A stretch of 64,000 bases of DNA from Mycolicibacterium sp. YH-1 (GCF_022557175.1 NZ_CP092915.1:1674001-1738000), one strand, 5' to 3'. Positions 25,772-36,303 are shown, numbered from the stretch's first letter. The notes: generated by a model not told the origin, from the letters alone. Translations and numbers: made by a program.

Positions 25772-26296
25772 ATGCCCGAGCCCCTTCTGCTGCCCGTAAA
25801 CGGCCACACGCCGCATCTGCACGACGAGTCCTGGGTGGCACCCAATGCCGCACTGATCGGACAGGTGACGCTCGCCGCCAAGGCCAGCGTGTGGTTCAGC
25901 GCGACCCTGCGCGCCGAGTTCGAGCCCATCGAGATCGGCTTCGGGTCCAACGTCCAGGACGGGGCAACCGTCCACGTCGACCCCGGCTTTCCCGTCCGGC
26001 TCGGCGCGGGCGTCACCGTCGGCCACAACGCTGTGGTGCACGGCTGCATCGTCGAGGACGACTGCCTGATCGGGATGGGCGCGATCATCCTCAACGGCGC
26101 GCGGATCGGGGCGGGCTCACTCGTGGCCGCCGGCGCGGTCGTGCCGCAGGGCGCGGTGATTCCGCCACGGTCGATGGTCGCTGGCGTGCCCGGCAAGATC
26201 CGGCGCGAACTGACCGACGCCGAGGTCGACCACAACAGGCTGAATGCGCAGGCGTATCAGCATCTGATTGAGCTGCACAGGGGAGCGGGCGACTAA
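25772..26296 (+). CDS. gamma-class carbonic anhydrase-like protein
   Basis: 174 residues from ATG 25772; a left-handed beta-helix built from hexapeptide repeats (GQVTLAAKASVW and following) with a C-terminal helix. The zinc ligands of the gamma class are visible: one His in VHVDPGF and two in TVGHNAVVHG. Trimeric family; Gly/Asp-rich turns are normal. GTG 25733 is a possible longer start adding 13 residues. Its last bases overlap the convergent aldo-keto reductase by four. Confidence 0.85.
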   Translation: MPEPLLLPVNGHTPHLHDESWVAPNAALIGQVTLAAKASVWFSATLRAEFEPIEIGFGSNVQDGATVHVDPGFPVRLGAGVTVGHNAVVHGCIVEDDCLIGMGAIILNGARIGAGSLVAAGAVVPQGAVIPPRSMVAGVPGKIRRELTDAEVDHNRLNAQAYQHLIELHRGAGD

Positions 26297-27324
26297 CCCA
26301 CCAGCGGTGGGTTCAGCCGCGCGAACCCCTCCTGTCGGTAGTACGGAAAGTAGGGGTAGGGCGCCTCGATCCGACTGGCGGTGTCCAACCGGGCCAGGTG
26401 GATTTCGTCCAGTCGCCAGCCGACGGCGCCCAGGTTCTCCCGGAGTTGTCGTTCATCGCGCGCCCCGACGATCACTGATGACACAGTAGGCCGGGTGAGC
26501 AGCCAGTTCAGTGCGATCTGGGGAACGGACTTGCCCGTCTCTGCGGCGATGTCATCGAGGACGTCGACGATCGCGAACAGGCGCTTGTCGTCGACCGGAG
26601 GGCCCGCGTCGGCGGTGGAGTGCAACCGGCTGCGCTCGGGAAGCGGTGCGTCCCTTCGGATCCGGCCGGTCAGTCGACCCCACCCCAGGGGGCTCCACAC
26701 GATGGCGCCGACACCTTCCTGGACACCGAGTGGCATGAGTTCCCACTCGTAGTCGCGACCGACCAGCGAGTAGTAGACCTGATGCGCCACATAGCGCGGG
26801 CGATGGTGCGCCTCGGAGAGGTCCAACGACTTCATCAGCTGCCAGCCGGCAAAGTTCGAGACGCCGACGTACCGGATTTTGCCCTGTACGACAAGTGTTT
26901 CCAGTGTTTGCAGAACCTCGTCGATCGGTGTGTACGCGTCATAGGCGTGCAGTTGGAACAGGTCGATGCGATCGGTCTGCAGCCGTCGCAGCGAGGCGTC
27001 GACGGCGCGTAGCAGCCTGCTCCGCGATGTCCCCCAGTCGTCGGGCCCGGTGGGCAACGCTGCCTTGGTCGAGATGACCACGTCCTCGCGGCGTCCCCGC
27101 AGCGCGGCGCCCAGAACCTCCTCGGAGGCGCCGTCGGAGTACACGTCCGCGGTGTCGAACAGCGTGATGCCTGCCTCCAGGGACAGGTCGACGATCCGCC
27201 GCGCCGCATCGACACCCGTGTCGCCCCACGCGCCGAAGAAGTCACCGACCCCACCGAAGGTCGCGGCGCCGAAACTCAATTCGGACACCACGAGCCCAGA
27301 GTCGCCTACCCGTCGATACTCCAT
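26293..27324 (-). CDS. aldo-keto reductase
   Basis: 343 residues, NADPH-dependent (beta/alpha)8 barrel. The catalytic tetrad is complete: Asp57 and Tyr62 in DTADVYSDG, Lys87 in ISTKAAL and His126 in FQLHAYD. It resembles the YajO/potassium-channel-beta-like branch acting on aldehydes and ketones. ATG 27324. Divergent from a TetR gene with two matching operator-like sites between them. Confidence 0.9.
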   Translation of the reverse strand: MEYRRVGDSGLVVSELSFGAATFGGVGDFFGAWGDTGVDAARRIVDLSLEAGITLFDTADVYSDGASEEVLGAALRGRREDVVISTKAALPTGPDDWGTSRSRLLRAVDASLRRLQTDRIDLFQLHAYDAYTPIDEVLQTLETLVVQGKIRYVGVSNFAGWQLMKSLDLSEAHHRPRYVAHQVYYSLVGRDYEWELMPLGVQEGVGAIVWSPLGWGRLTGRIRRDAPLPERSRLHSTADAGPPVDDKRLFAIVDVLDDIAAETGKSVPQIALNWLLTRPTVSSVIVGARDERQLRENLGAVGWRLDEIHLARLDTASRIEAPYPYFPYYRQEGFARLNPPLVG

Positions 27325-27333
27325 TGCCTACTC

Positions 27334-27405
27334 CTTAATGGGAAGATGGTCTTGTTAGCGTTCGGCAGGTGCAACTGCGGCTAATGAAACGATATTCCCG
27401 TTAAG
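27334..27405. promoter_or_regulatory. two inverted TetR operator-like boxes
   Basis: CTTAATGGGAAGAT (27334-27347) and the reverse complement of ATATTCCCGTTAAG (27392-27405) agree at 12 of 14 positions. One box is ten bases from the reductase start and the other ends ten bases before the TetR start, so one repressor could control both genes. Confidence 0.6.
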
Positions 27406-27414
27406 GTGGTAGTC

Positions 27415-28011
27415 GTGACGACGGCAGCCGGTCGCAGGCCAGGCGGACGCACCGCCGCGGTGCGCGCCGCAGTCCTCCGTGCCGTGGCGGACGTGCTCGT
27501 CGGGTCAGGGCTCGCCGGCCTGGAGATCCCGCTCATCGCGGAGCGCGCGGGAGTGGGCAAGTCCACCGTCTACCGCAGGTGGGGAACCATTCCGGCGCTG
27601 GTCGCCGACCTGCTGCGAGACATGGCCGAGACGTCGGTGCGCCGCGCCGACACCGGGTCGCTGCGCGGTGACCTGCACGCCAACGCGGAACTGGTCCGCA
27701 GGACGCTGTCTGATCCGCGGCAGGGGCGACTGTTCAAGGCGATCATCGCCGCGGCGGCCTGTGACGACCGGACCGCCGAGGCGCTGGCGGAGTTCTATCG
27801 GCGCCGTATCGCGGAGTGGTCGGCGTGCGTCGAGGACGCGATCCGGCGAGGTGAGGCACCGACTGGCACCGACGCGACAGCGGTGATCGGCCAGGTCTCG
27901 GCTCCGCTGTACTACCAATTTCTCACCAGCACAACGCCTCTGACCACAAGCGATGCCCGCCGCGCGGCCAATGCGGTGTTGGCCGCGGTCGATGCGGGAG
28001 TATTCCGATGA
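27415..28011 (+). CDS. TetR-family regulator
   Basis: 198 residues from GTG 27415 (GTG 27406 also possible). N-terminal helix-turn-helix (about 15-60) with IAERAGVGKSTVYRRWG, and a C-terminal domain of the TetR_C_11 type typical of solvent or xenobiotic sensors. Divergent to the aldo-keto reductase; boxes next to both starts suggest autoregulation and control of the reductase. Confidence 0.88.
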   Translation: MTTAAGRRPGGRTAAVRAAVLRAVADVLVGSGLAGLEIPLIAERAGVGKSTVYRRWGTIPALVADLLRDMAETSVRRADTGSLRGDLHANAELVRRTLSDPRQGRLFKAIIAAAACDDRTAEALAEFYRRRIAEWSACVEDAIRRGEAPTGTDATAVIGQVSAPLYYQFLTSTTPLTTSDARRAANAVLAAVDAGVFR

Positions 28012-28072
28012 GGGCCTGCCCACATCACGGTTCCGGTGGGGCCTGCCCGGGTACAGCCCTACGGTGAAGCGC

Positions 28073-29212
28073 ATGCGAACGTTGGTGACAGGTGCGAGCG
28101 GTTACGTCGGCTCGCGGCTGGTCGGTGAACTCCTTGGCGCCGGTCATGAGGTGGTCGCGGCCAGCCGAGACCCCCAGAAGCTGACGGCCTTCGGCTGGTT
28201 CTCCGACGTGACCCCAATCGCTCTGGACGCCCATGACGCGGAATCCGCGGCCCGTGCCTTCGCCGACACGGGCCCCATCGACGTCGTCTACTACCTGGTC
28301 CACGGGATCGGGCAACCCGATTTCCGCCAGGCGGACAACCGGGCCGCGGCGATCACCGCGGCCGCCGCGAAGGCCGCCGGTGTGCGTCGCATCGTTTACC
28401 TCGGCGGCTTCGTCCCCGAGCACGACGAACTCTCCGAGCATCTGGCCAGCCGCGCGGAGGTGGCCGAGGCGCTGAGCGTCGAGGGTGGGCCCGACGTGGT
28501 GTGGCTGGGTGCGGCGATGATCATCGGCGCCGGGTCGACGTCGTTCGAGATGCTGCGCTACGTCAGTGATCGCTTCCTGGTGCTCCCGATGCCGGAGTGG
28601 TCGGCCAATCCGATGGACCCGATCTCGATCCGCGACGTGCTCTACTACCTCGTCGCGGCGGCGGACGGTGACGTCGTGCCCGCGGGGGCGTATGACATCG
28701 CCGGCCCCGAGACCACCTCATACGGCGACCTGTTGGCGTCTTACGCCCGGATCGCCGGTGCATGGCGTGCGCGCGTGCGCGTGCGGGGCGTCAACACCGG
28801 CCTGGCATCATTCCTGACGGGTGCGCTGCTTCCGGTTCCCGGCAACCTGGCGTCCGACCTCGTTGACTCCCTTGACTTTCCGATGATGGCCTCCCAGGAC
28901 AGACTGTGTGGCAAGGTCGCCAATCCGCCCGGCGGACTGGTGGGGATCGACGACGCGATAACGCGGTCGCTAAGCGGTGACCGTGCCATGCCGGTCAACG
29001 GCCTGGCCGATCCGCATCATCTGGCCGACACCGATCCCGACTGGGCGGGCGGGGACCGACTCCGTCTGCAGCGACTCGCCGCGGCGGTGGCACCGTCGTT
29101 CGTCCGGCCCGCGATCGGCCTGCTCGGCGCCGTCCCTGGCCCCGTTGCGGGAGCGGTCCGTACCGGCCTGGACCACCTGATTGGGTTGATTCCCAAGGGC
29201 GCCACCGCATGA
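28073..29212 (+). CDS. NAD(P)-binding Rossmann (NmrA/SDR-type) protein
   Basis: 379 residues from ATG 28073. It opens with the nucleotide-binding loop GASGYVG (7-13) of atypical short-chain dehydrogenases. About 290 residues make the Rossmann domain, including an NPMDPISIRDV segment; the remainder is Ala/Gly rich. It lacks a clear Tyr-x3-Lys pair, so a catalytic reductase role is uncertain. The next gene starts four bases inside its stop (ATGA). Confidence 0.75.
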   Translation: MRTLVTGASGYVGSRLVGELLGAGHEVVAASRDPQKLTAFGWFSDVTPIALDAHDAESAARAFADTGPIDVVYYLVHGIGQPDFRQADNRAAAITAAAAKAAGVRRIVYLGGFVPEHDELSEHLASRAEVAEALSVEGGPDVVWLGAAMIIGAGSTSFEMLRYVSDRFLVLPMPEWSANPMDPISIRDVLYYLVAAADGDVVPAGAYDIAGPETTSYGDLLASYARIAGAWRARVRVRGVNTGLASFLTGALLPVPGNLASDLVDSLDFPMMASQDRLCGKVANPPGGLVGIDDAITRSLSGDRAMPVNGLADPHHLADTDPDWAGGDRLRLQRLAAAVAPSFVRPAIGLLGAVPGPVAGAVRTGLDHLIGLIPKGATA

Positions 29213-29904
29213 GCCTCATGGCCGAGATTGGAACGATCGCCAGCACCCGGGCGGTACCCCACGAGGAAGCGCCGTCGACCGTGCGTCGCCGGCGCATCGT
29301 CGTTGGTGTCGTTCTCGTCGCCGGTGCCGTGTTGCTCGGGTTCTCCCTGACTCGGCAACCGGGCGACACCGCGTTCTACTGGCTGACGCTGGCGCTGGCG
29401 GCGGTGTGGGCGCTGGGCGCGTGGGCTTCAGGCCCACTGCACCTGGGCCACATCCGTTTTCGCGCCCGCACCAGGCGGCCAATCGTGCTGGGCGTCGCCA
29501 TCGGCCTGCTGGTGGCCGCGGCGTTCATCGTCGGCGCGCTGGTGGCCCGAGAGATCGCACCCGTGCGCGACTACATCGTGGCGGTGCTGGAGTTCGCGAA
29601 CTATGGACCGATCCTGCTGGTCGTCCTCATCACCGTGATCAACGGTGTGGCAGAGGAGATGTTCTTCCGCGGTGCGCTCTACAGCGCGCTGGGCCGGTTC
29701 TACCCGGTGGTGGTGTCGACCCTGGTGTACGCCATCGCGGTGTCGGCCGCGGGCAACCCCATGCTCGGTTTCGCGGGCATCATCCTCGGCGGGGTGTGCG
29801 CCTATGAGCGCCGGGTGACCGGGGGAGTGCTCGCACCGATGCTGACCCACTTCTTCTGGGGTCTGGCCATGGTGCTCGCACTGCCTCCGATCTTCGGCGT
29901 CTAA
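29209..29904 (+). CDS. CPBP-family intramembrane metalloprotease (CAAX protease-like)
   Basis: 231 residues, about six hydrophobic segments. The diagnostic motif EEMFFRG provides Glu149, Glu150 and Arg154, and HFFW near residue 216 gives the second-site His of the ABI/CPBP glutamic-type membrane proteases. The ATG overlaps the previous stop. Substrate unknown; members process or modify membrane peptides or act in bacteriocin immunity. Confidence 0.85.
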   Translation: MSLMAEIGTIASTRAVPHEEAPSTVRRRRIVVGVVLVAGAVLLGFSLTRQPGDTAFYWLTLALAAVWALGAWASGPLHLGHIRFRARTRRPIVLGVAIGLLVAAAFIVGALVAREIAPVRDYIVAVLEFANYGPILLVVLITVINGVAEEMFFRGALYSALGRFYPVVVSTLVYAIAVSAAGNPMLGFAGIILGGVCAYERRVTGGVLAPMLTHFFWGLAMVLALPPIFGV

Positions 29905-29907
29905 CGT

Positions 29908-31191
29908 CTAGCGCAGCGGGTTGGCGATCTCGTCGCGCGGCATCCGCGCGGCGAGCAGCGCGACCGCGGCCAGCACCGCCGGCGCGATACCCGACACGAC
30001 GAAGATCGTCTGCATCGACACGACCTTGGACAGCGGGCCGACGATCGCGAACGACACCGGCATGAATGCCAGAGACACGAAGAAGTCCAGACTCGACACG
30101 CGGCCGAGCATCTCCCTCGGGACGCGACGCTGCAGCAGCGTCCCCCAGATCACCATGCCCGCGCCGTCGGTGACGCCGACGATGAACGTCGCGGCCGCCA
30201 TGAGCGGGAACGACGAGGTGGCGCCGACGACGATCAGGGGCAGTGAGCCCAGGCCCCACATCGACATCATCACCGTCAGATAGCGCCGTGGCAGCCGGCC
30301 CGAGGACACGGCCAGCGCGCCGATGGCGCTGCCGATGCCGAAGAACGCCAGGATGAACCCGTAGGCGCGGGCGCCGTCGGCGAAGCGGTCTTGCGCGATG
30401 AACGGCAACAGCACCTCGATCGGACCGATCACCACCAGCACGAACATGCTCGCGTACAGCAGGGTCCACAGCAGCCACGGTGTGCCGACCATGAACGTGA
30501 AGCCGTCCCGCAGGTCGCGCAGGACATGGGGCCGCTTGACGTCGGCAATGGCCGCGGCGTCGGCCGGCGGCCTTGTCGCGATCAGGAGCACTAGGCCTAT
30601 CGCGAAGAGCCCGGCCACCACGTACGCGCCGAGCGCCGGGAACGTGGCACCGATCAGCACGCCCGCGACCGCGGGTCCGACCGCCCGCTGGAACACCGGC
30701 CGGACCACACCCTCGACGCCGTTGGCGGCGAGCAGCTGCTCGGCGGGCAGGATGCGCGGCAGCAGCGCGCTGTAGGCGGGAAAGAAGAACGCGGCGGCGA
30801 TGCCCAGCGTCCCGGCAGCCACAGCCATATGCCAGATGTGCAGTGCACCAACGGAACCCAGGACCGCGACCGTGGACACCGCGATGACGTTGACCGTCTC
30901 GACGGCGATGATGATGGTCCGCTGGTTGATTCGGTCGGCGGCGATTCCGCCCACCAGGACAAAGGAGACCAGGCCAGCGCCCAGACATGTCGCGACCAGG
31001 GACAGCGACGTCGGGTCGGGGTCCAGGGCGATGACCTGGAGTGCCATCACGACGGCCCACATACCCTCGGCGAATATCGAGATGGCCAGTGCGCCAATGA
31101 GCAGGCGGTACTCGCGGGTGTAGAAGGGTGCGAGCACACGCCAGCCGCCGCGCCTCTGCGCGGACTGATCGAGGCCGAATTGCGTACTCAC
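29908..31191 (-). CDS. MFS exporter, Tap/EntS-like
   Basis: 427 residues from GTG 31191 (TTG 31194 also in frame). Twelve hydrophobic segments; GGIAADRINQRTI after helix 2 is the MFS loop motif, and the overall pattern matches the MFS_3 group that includes enterobactin exporters and the mycobacterial drug pump Tap. The substrate cannot be predicted. Convergent with the CPBP protease, three bases apart. Confidence 0.85.
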   Translation of the reverse strand: MSTQFGLDQSAQRRGGWRVLAPFYTREYRLLIGALAISIFAEGMWAVVMALQVIALDPDPTSLSLVATCLGAGLVSFVLVGGIAADRINQRTIIIAVETVNVIAVSTVAVLGSVGALHIWHMAVAAGTLGIAAAFFFPAYSALLPRILPAEQLLAANGVEGVVRPVFQRAVGPAVAGVLIGATFPALGAYVVAGLFAIGLVLLIATRPPADAAAIADVKRPHVLRDLRDGFTFMVGTPWLLWTLLYASMFVLVVIGPIEVLLPFIAQDRFADGARAYGFILAFFGIGSAIGALAVSSGRLPRRYLTVMMSMWGLGSLPLIVVGATSSFPLMAAATFIVGVTDGAGMVIWGTLLQRRVPREMLGRVSSLDFFVSLAFMPVSFAIVGPLSKVVSMQTIFVVSGIAPAVLAAVALLAARMPRDEIANPLR

Positions 31192-31249
31192 CAATCAATG
31201 GTCGGGCACCGACCCCCGCTGAGTCGAACGATTATTCGGCGTCAGAAGC

Positions 31250-31312
31250 CGTTGAGATAGCGCTGGCGGCGGTGGTCTCTCGCAACTTGCCACAGTGACC
31301 GCTATCTCAACG
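31250..31312 (-). terminator. long palindrome after the enoyl-CoA hydratase-like gene
   Basis: Arms CGTTGAGATAGCG (31250-31262) and CGCTATCTCAACG (31300-31312) are perfectly complementary, with a 37-base loop containing a GTGG/CCAC pair. It begins 15 bases beyond the stop of the leftward gene at 31327, a position suited to terminating that gene. Confidence 0.5.
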
Positions 31313-31326
31313 TGGACAGCGGCGAA

Positions 31327-32136
31327 TCAGTCGTCGGTGAACGTCGGCGCGCGGCGCTCCTGGAACGCCATGGCGCCCTCGTGAAAGTCCTTGGCCGTCA
31401 GCAGAGTCATCTGGCCCTCGGTCTCGCGGCCGAACGCGGCGTCGAGTTCGGTGAGCGTGGCGGCGTTGATCGCGTGCTTGGTCTTGCGCAGCGCCACCGC
31501 GGGCCCCGACTTCAACCTCGCCAGGACGGCGTCGACTCCCGCGTCGAGGTCGTCGGCGGGGTAGACGGCACTCACCAGGCCTGCCGTGAGTGCATCAGCC
31601 GCGGAAAGCCTTTCGGCCAGCAGCGCCATCCGCATCGCACGTGTGCGACCGATCGAGGCCGCGACCAACGCCGAGGCGCCGCCATCGGGCATGAGGCCGA
31701 TCTTGGTGAACGCCAACAGAAAGTAGGCCGTCTCGGAGGCGAGGATGATGTCGGCCGCGATGGCCAGAGAGACGCCTACCCCCGCAGTTGGACCCTGTAT
31801 CACCGAGACGACGGGCTTCGGCGAACTGATGATCGCGCTGACCGCACGGTTCGCCGCCTCCAAAACGTCGCCGGGGGCTCCGCTCGCGCCCGGGTTCGCG
31901 CGGTCCTCGGCGCCGATACCCGCGCCTGAGCTGAATCCTCGGCCTGCGCCACCCAACCGGACCACTCGCACCGCCGGGTCGTCACCTGCGCGTTCCATGG
32001 TCGAGGTGATGGTCGACAGCATCGCCGCGGTCAGCGAGTTCAGGCTGTCGGGACGGTTCAGAGTCATCGAGAGCACCCCGTCCGACAGGGATACCGTGAG
32101 ATCGTCGATGCCGGTGTAGGACTCGGTCGTGCTCAT
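31327..32136 (-). CDS. echA: enoyl-CoA hydratase/isomerase family protein lacking both catalytic Glu
   Basis: 269 residues, crotonase fold. The oxyanion segment [10 protein letters not shown] is kept, but the sequence where the first catalytic Glu occurs reads [11 protein letters not shown], with Ser instead of Glu, and no acidic residue stands at the second position ([11 protein letters not shown]). Hydratase activity is therefore doubtful; isomerase, hydrolase or another CoA chemistry is possible. Position next to mcr corresponds to echA10/echA11 of M. tuberculosis. ATG 32136, divergent from mcr. Confidence 0.85.
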   Translation of the reverse strand: MSTTESYTGIDDLTVSLSDGVLSMTLNRPDSLNSLTAAMLSTITSTMERAGDDPAVRVVRLGGAGRGFSSGAGIGAEDRANPGASGAPGDVLEAANRAVSAIISSPKPVVSVIQGPTAGVGVSLAIAADIILASETAYFLLAFTKIGLMPDGGASALVAASIGRTRAMRMALLAERLSAADALTAGLVSAVYPADDLDAGVDAVLARLKSGPAVALRKTKHAINAATLTELDAAFGRETEGQMTLLTAKDFHEGAMAFQERRAPTFTDD

Positions 32137-32183
32137 GCGTGCCTCGTTCGCGTTTGGCGAGCCTGCGGCCCGCAGCGTAATCG

Positions 32184-32199
32184 ACTTGGTTATACAAGT
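32184..32199. promoter_or_regulatory. inverted repeat over the mcr/echA promoter
   Basis: ACTTG-GTTATA-CAAGT is a perfect 5-bp inverted repeat with a 6-base centre that includes a TATACA -10-like hexamer. It lies in the 108-bp divergent region between echA and mcr and may be a TetR- or GntR-type operator. Confidence 0.5.
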
Positions 32200-32244
32200 A
32201 AGCTACGTCGGCGGTCAACAATTCAACTGGTGAGGGGCGTTGCG

Positions 32245-33339
32245 ATGGCGGGACCACTGCAGGGATTGCGAGTCGTCGAGTTGGCGGGCATTGGCCCCGG
32301 GCCGCATGCGGCGATGATTCTCGGCGATCTGGGGGCCGATGTCGTGCGCGTCGAGCGGCCGCCCCGAAACAGTGGCGGCGTACCCGCGCCCAGTCGCGAT
32401 TCGATGTTGCGCAACCGGCGCTCGGTCGCCGCCGACCTCAAGAGCGATGAGGGCCGCGAGCTGGTGCTGAGCCTCATCGCCAAGGCCGACGTTCTGATCG
32501 AGGGCTACCGGCCAGGTGTCACCGAGCGCCTCGGCCTGGGTCCCGATGACTGCGCCAAGGTCAACGAGCGGCTGATCTACGGGCGTATGACGGGCTGGGG
32601 GCAGGACGGTCCACGCGCGCTGCAGGCCGGCCACGACATCAACTACATCTCGCTCAATGGTCTGCTGCACGCCGTCGGCCGCAAGGGCGAGAAGCCGGTG
32701 CCGCCGCTGAACCTCGCCGGTGACTTCGGCGGCGGGTCGATGTTCCTCATCGTGGGAATCCTGTCCGCGCTGTTCGAGCGCCAGAGTTCGGGCAAGGGGC
32801 AGGTTGTCGACGCCGCGATGGTCGACGGCTCCAGCGTCCTGATGCAGATGATGTGGAGCTTTCGCGCCACCGGAATGTGGTCGGATGTTCGTGGCACCAA
32901 CATGCTCGACACCGGTGCGCCCTACTACGACACGTATGAGACGGCCGACGGCCGCTACGTCGCAGTTGGCGCCATCGAGCCACAGTTCTACGCGCTGCTG
33001 CTGGCGGGCCTGGAGTTGGATCCCGCCACGCTGCCCGGCCAGAACGACATGGCTCGCTGGCCCGAGCTGCGCGAGGCATTCACCACGGCGTTCGCCGCCA
33101 AGGACCGCGACCACTGGGCCAGGGTTTTCAACGGCACCGATGCGTGCGTGACACCAGTGCTGAGCTTCGCCGAGGTTCAGACCGAGCCGCACATCACCGA
33201 ACGCGGCACCTTCTTCGCCGATGGCGACAACCTGGAGCCCATGCCGGCTCCGCGGTTCTCCCGCAGCCAGCCTCCGACACCCACCCCACCCGGGGTGCCC
33301 GGTGCCGACACCGAGGCCGTCCTGCGCGACTGGGCATAG
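32245..33339 (+). CDS. mcr: alpha-methylacyl-CoA racemase (CoA-transferase family III)
   Basis: 364 residues from ATG 32245, seven bases after a GAGGGG-like ribosome-binding site. It epimerises 2R/2S-methyl-branched acyl-CoA so that branched chains, such as the sterol side chain, can enter beta-oxidation. The catalytic His130 (AGHDINY) and Asp160 (AGDFGGG) align with His126 and Asp156 of the M. tuberculosis enzyme. Its extreme 3' end is tandemly duplicated (33324-33370). Followed by the SDR and nitronate monooxygenase genes in the same direction. Confidence 0.92.
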   Translation: MAGPLQGLRVVELAGIGPGPHAAMILGDLGADVVRVERPPRNSGGVPAPSRDSMLRNRRSVAADLKSDEGRELVLSLIAKADVLIEGYRPGVTERLGLGPDDCAKVNERLIYGRMTGWGQDGPRALQAGHDINYISLNGLLHAVGRKGEKPVPPLNLAGDFGGGSMFLIVGILSALFERQSSGKGQVVDAAMVDGSSVLMQMMWSFRATGMWSDVRGTNMLDTGAPYYDTYETADGRYVAVGAIEPQFYALLLAGLELDPATLPGQNDMARWPELREAFTTAFAAKDRDHWARVFNGTDACVTPVLSFAEVQTEPHITERGTFFADGDNLEPMPAPRFSRSQPPTPTPPGVPGADTEAVLRDWA

Positions 33340-33370
33340 CCCCAACAGCGCGACTGGGCATAGCCCCAAC
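33324..33370. repeat. 24-bp tandem duplication spanning the mcr stop
   Basis: The unit at 33324-33347, which encodes the last residues and stop of mcr, is repeated at 33348-33370 with no mismatch over 23 bases. Translation still ends at the first stop. Looks like a recent slippage duplication. Confidence 0.8.
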
Positions 33371-33418
33371 TGTCAGTTGGCCGGGGATGCCGGCCACCCC
33401 CATGAAAGGAATGCATCT

Positions 33419-35195
<1,777 letters not shown>

Positions 35196-35214
35196 TCCGC
35201 TGACCCGGGTGTTC

Positions 35215-35267
35215 AGATTGCGCTGAGGGTCGTGATTCCCCTCGGCTCACGACCCTCAGTGCAATCT
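35215..35267. terminator. 20-bp-arm palindrome after nitronate monooxygenase
   Basis: Arms AGATTGCGCTGAGGGTCGTG (35215-35234) and 35248-35267 pair at 19 of 20 positions around a 13-base loop. It begins 20 bases after the stop. Geometry (20-13-20) is the same as at 50370. Confidence 0.65.
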
Positions 35268-35300
35268 CGTGCGGGCGTTCCAGTCGGGCGCCTCATGCAA

Positions 35301-35330
35301 AAAGCCGCCGACACGTAGGTCGGCGGCTTT
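35301..35330. terminator. intrinsic terminator
   Basis: AAAGCCGCCGAC, 6-base loop, GTCGGCGGCTTT: a perfect 12-bp stem flanked by A residues before and T residues after, so it can work in both directions. Second hairpin in the convergent region. Confidence 0.8.
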
Positions 35331-35354
35331 GTTGCGCTCCGGTCGAGCGTGCAC

Positions 35355-35379
35355 GTGACGCAGACACGCCGCGCGTCAC
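35355..35379. repeat. 7-bp inverted repeat between hairpins
   Basis: GTGACGC (35355-35361) and GCGTCAC (35373-35379) with an 11-base spacer. The rest of 35331-35391 holds no visible gene. Confidence 0.4.
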
Positions 35380-35391
35380 CTCATATGCAGC

Positions 35392-35411
35392 GTCGGCCCG
35401 TCCGGGCCGAC
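35392..35411 (-). terminator. hairpin terminator of the 46-residue gene
   Basis: GTCGGCCC-GTCC-GGGCCGAC, a perfect 8-bp GC stem located six bases beyond the stop of the small leftward gene at 35418-35558, where its terminator would be expected. Confidence 0.6.
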
Positions 35412-35417
35412 CCGCGG

Positions 35418-35558
35418 TTAGACCGCGGCGGCTAGGTCGGGGAACTGTTCTGAGGTGTCACCCTCAACCAGGACGTCCCCGTGGTAGAGGGCGTCGAAAT
35501 CAACTTTGATGACATCGGCACTGGTGTCGTCGATCCACATGTACTGGACAGTAACCAT
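35418..35558 (-). CDS. small acidic 46-residue protein, unrecognised
   Basis: ATG 35558 to TAA 35418, leftward. The product begins MVTVQYMWIDDTSADVIKVD and ends in QFPDLAAAV. It is strongly acidic (about eleven Asp/Glu against one Lys and no Arg), with a hydrophobic aromatic N-terminal stretch, no signal peptide and no Cys. Support: an uninterrupted frame in a region otherwise without genes, a normal ATG, and a hairpin six bases past the stop. No convincing Shine-Dalgarno sequence is seen. I do not recognise a family. It lies downstream of a DoxX gene on the same strand, 65 bp away. Confidence 0.55.
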   Translation of the reverse strand: MVTVQYMWIDDTSADVIKVDFDALYHGDVLVEGDTSEQFPDLAAAV

Positions 35559-35623
35559 CACTATTAAGAGTTTGTTGAGTCACGATTCGGAAAATGGTGG
35601 CAATTCTTACCCGGGGGTAGGTT

Positions 35624-36169
35624 TCAGGGCGTCGGGTCGCTCAGATGTAGCGGATTCGTGCCATTCAGCAAGATCCAGGTCGCGAGTATCGCGGCGATAG
35701 CGACGACGAATAGTACGATCGCGACAAATCCCGGCCACCGCGCCCGGCCGAAGATTCTTGCGTCCAGTGAGAACGCGCCCGCACCCGTGAAGAGCAGGGC
35801 CGTTGCGGCGAACGCGACCATGAACGGCACGTTGAACGGCATCGACCAGAATGCGTCGCCGGAGACGTTGACCGCCCAGGCGCCGATCATCGCGGCGATC
35901 ACGGCACAGGACGCGATGGGCGTGAGCAAACCCAGGATCAGGCCGATGCCGCCGGTGGTCTCGGCGATGGTCACCAGGAGTGCGGCGAACTGCGGCATCC
36001 GCCATCCACCGGTCTCCATGAAATTAACGGCGCTCTGCAGGTCGAAGGCCTTGATGAGCCCCGCCTGAACCATCGTCGCGCCGGTGGCGAGCCTTAGGAC
36101 CAGCAGGCCGAAGTCGGCGAGCGAGGAGGTCCGCGAGGTGTAGACGTCCGTTTCGTCCGTGATGTCCAT
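35624..36169 (-). CDS. DoxX family membrane protein
   Basis: 181 residues, ATG 36169. A short acidic N-terminus, then four hydrophobic segments with LRLATGATMVQAGLIKAFDL at the start of helix 1, ETGGIGLILGLLTPIA in helix 2 and a Pro-containing third helix: DoxX/SURF4-like topology. Second DoxX gene in the window; the two share only the family pattern. Divergent from mmpL13. Confidence 0.85.
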   Translation of the reverse strand: MDITDETDVYTSRTSSLADFGLLVLRLATGATMVQAGLIKAFDLQSAVNFMETGGWRMPQFAALLVTIAETTGGIGLILGLLTPIASCAVIAAMIGAWAVNVSGDAFWSMPFNVPFMVAFAATALLFTGAGAFSLDARIFGRARWPGFVAIVLFVVAIAAILATWILLNGTNPLHLSDPTP

Positions 36170-36255
36170 ACGCTCAGGATATTGGCAGCCCGGTGCTGTG
36201 AACTATCGCCGCGACGGGGTCGTGTCTCGATGGAGAGATGCGTTGACGGTCATAG

Positions 36256-36276
36256 GTTAGCGTTGATAAGTTAGCG
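36256..36276. promoter_or_regulatory. direct repeat upstream of mmpL13
   Basis: GTTAGCG occurs at 36256-36262 and 36270-36276 (14-bp period), about 28 bases before the mmpL start. A candidate site for the TetR regulator encoded in the same operon. Confidence 0.4.
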
Positions 36277-36303
36277 CCGATATTGTCGTGGATGGAGGCC
36301 TAA

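Noticed and set aside
31224..31239. LexA/SOS-box-like TCGAAC-GATT-ATTCGG
   Set aside because: Two mismatches in one half and an MFS exporter downstream with no link to DNA damage; chance match likely.
36253..36270. IdeR-like half site ATAGGTTAGCG before mmpL13
   Set aside because: Only one half agrees with the iron box; the direct GTTAGCG repeat explains the sequence as well.
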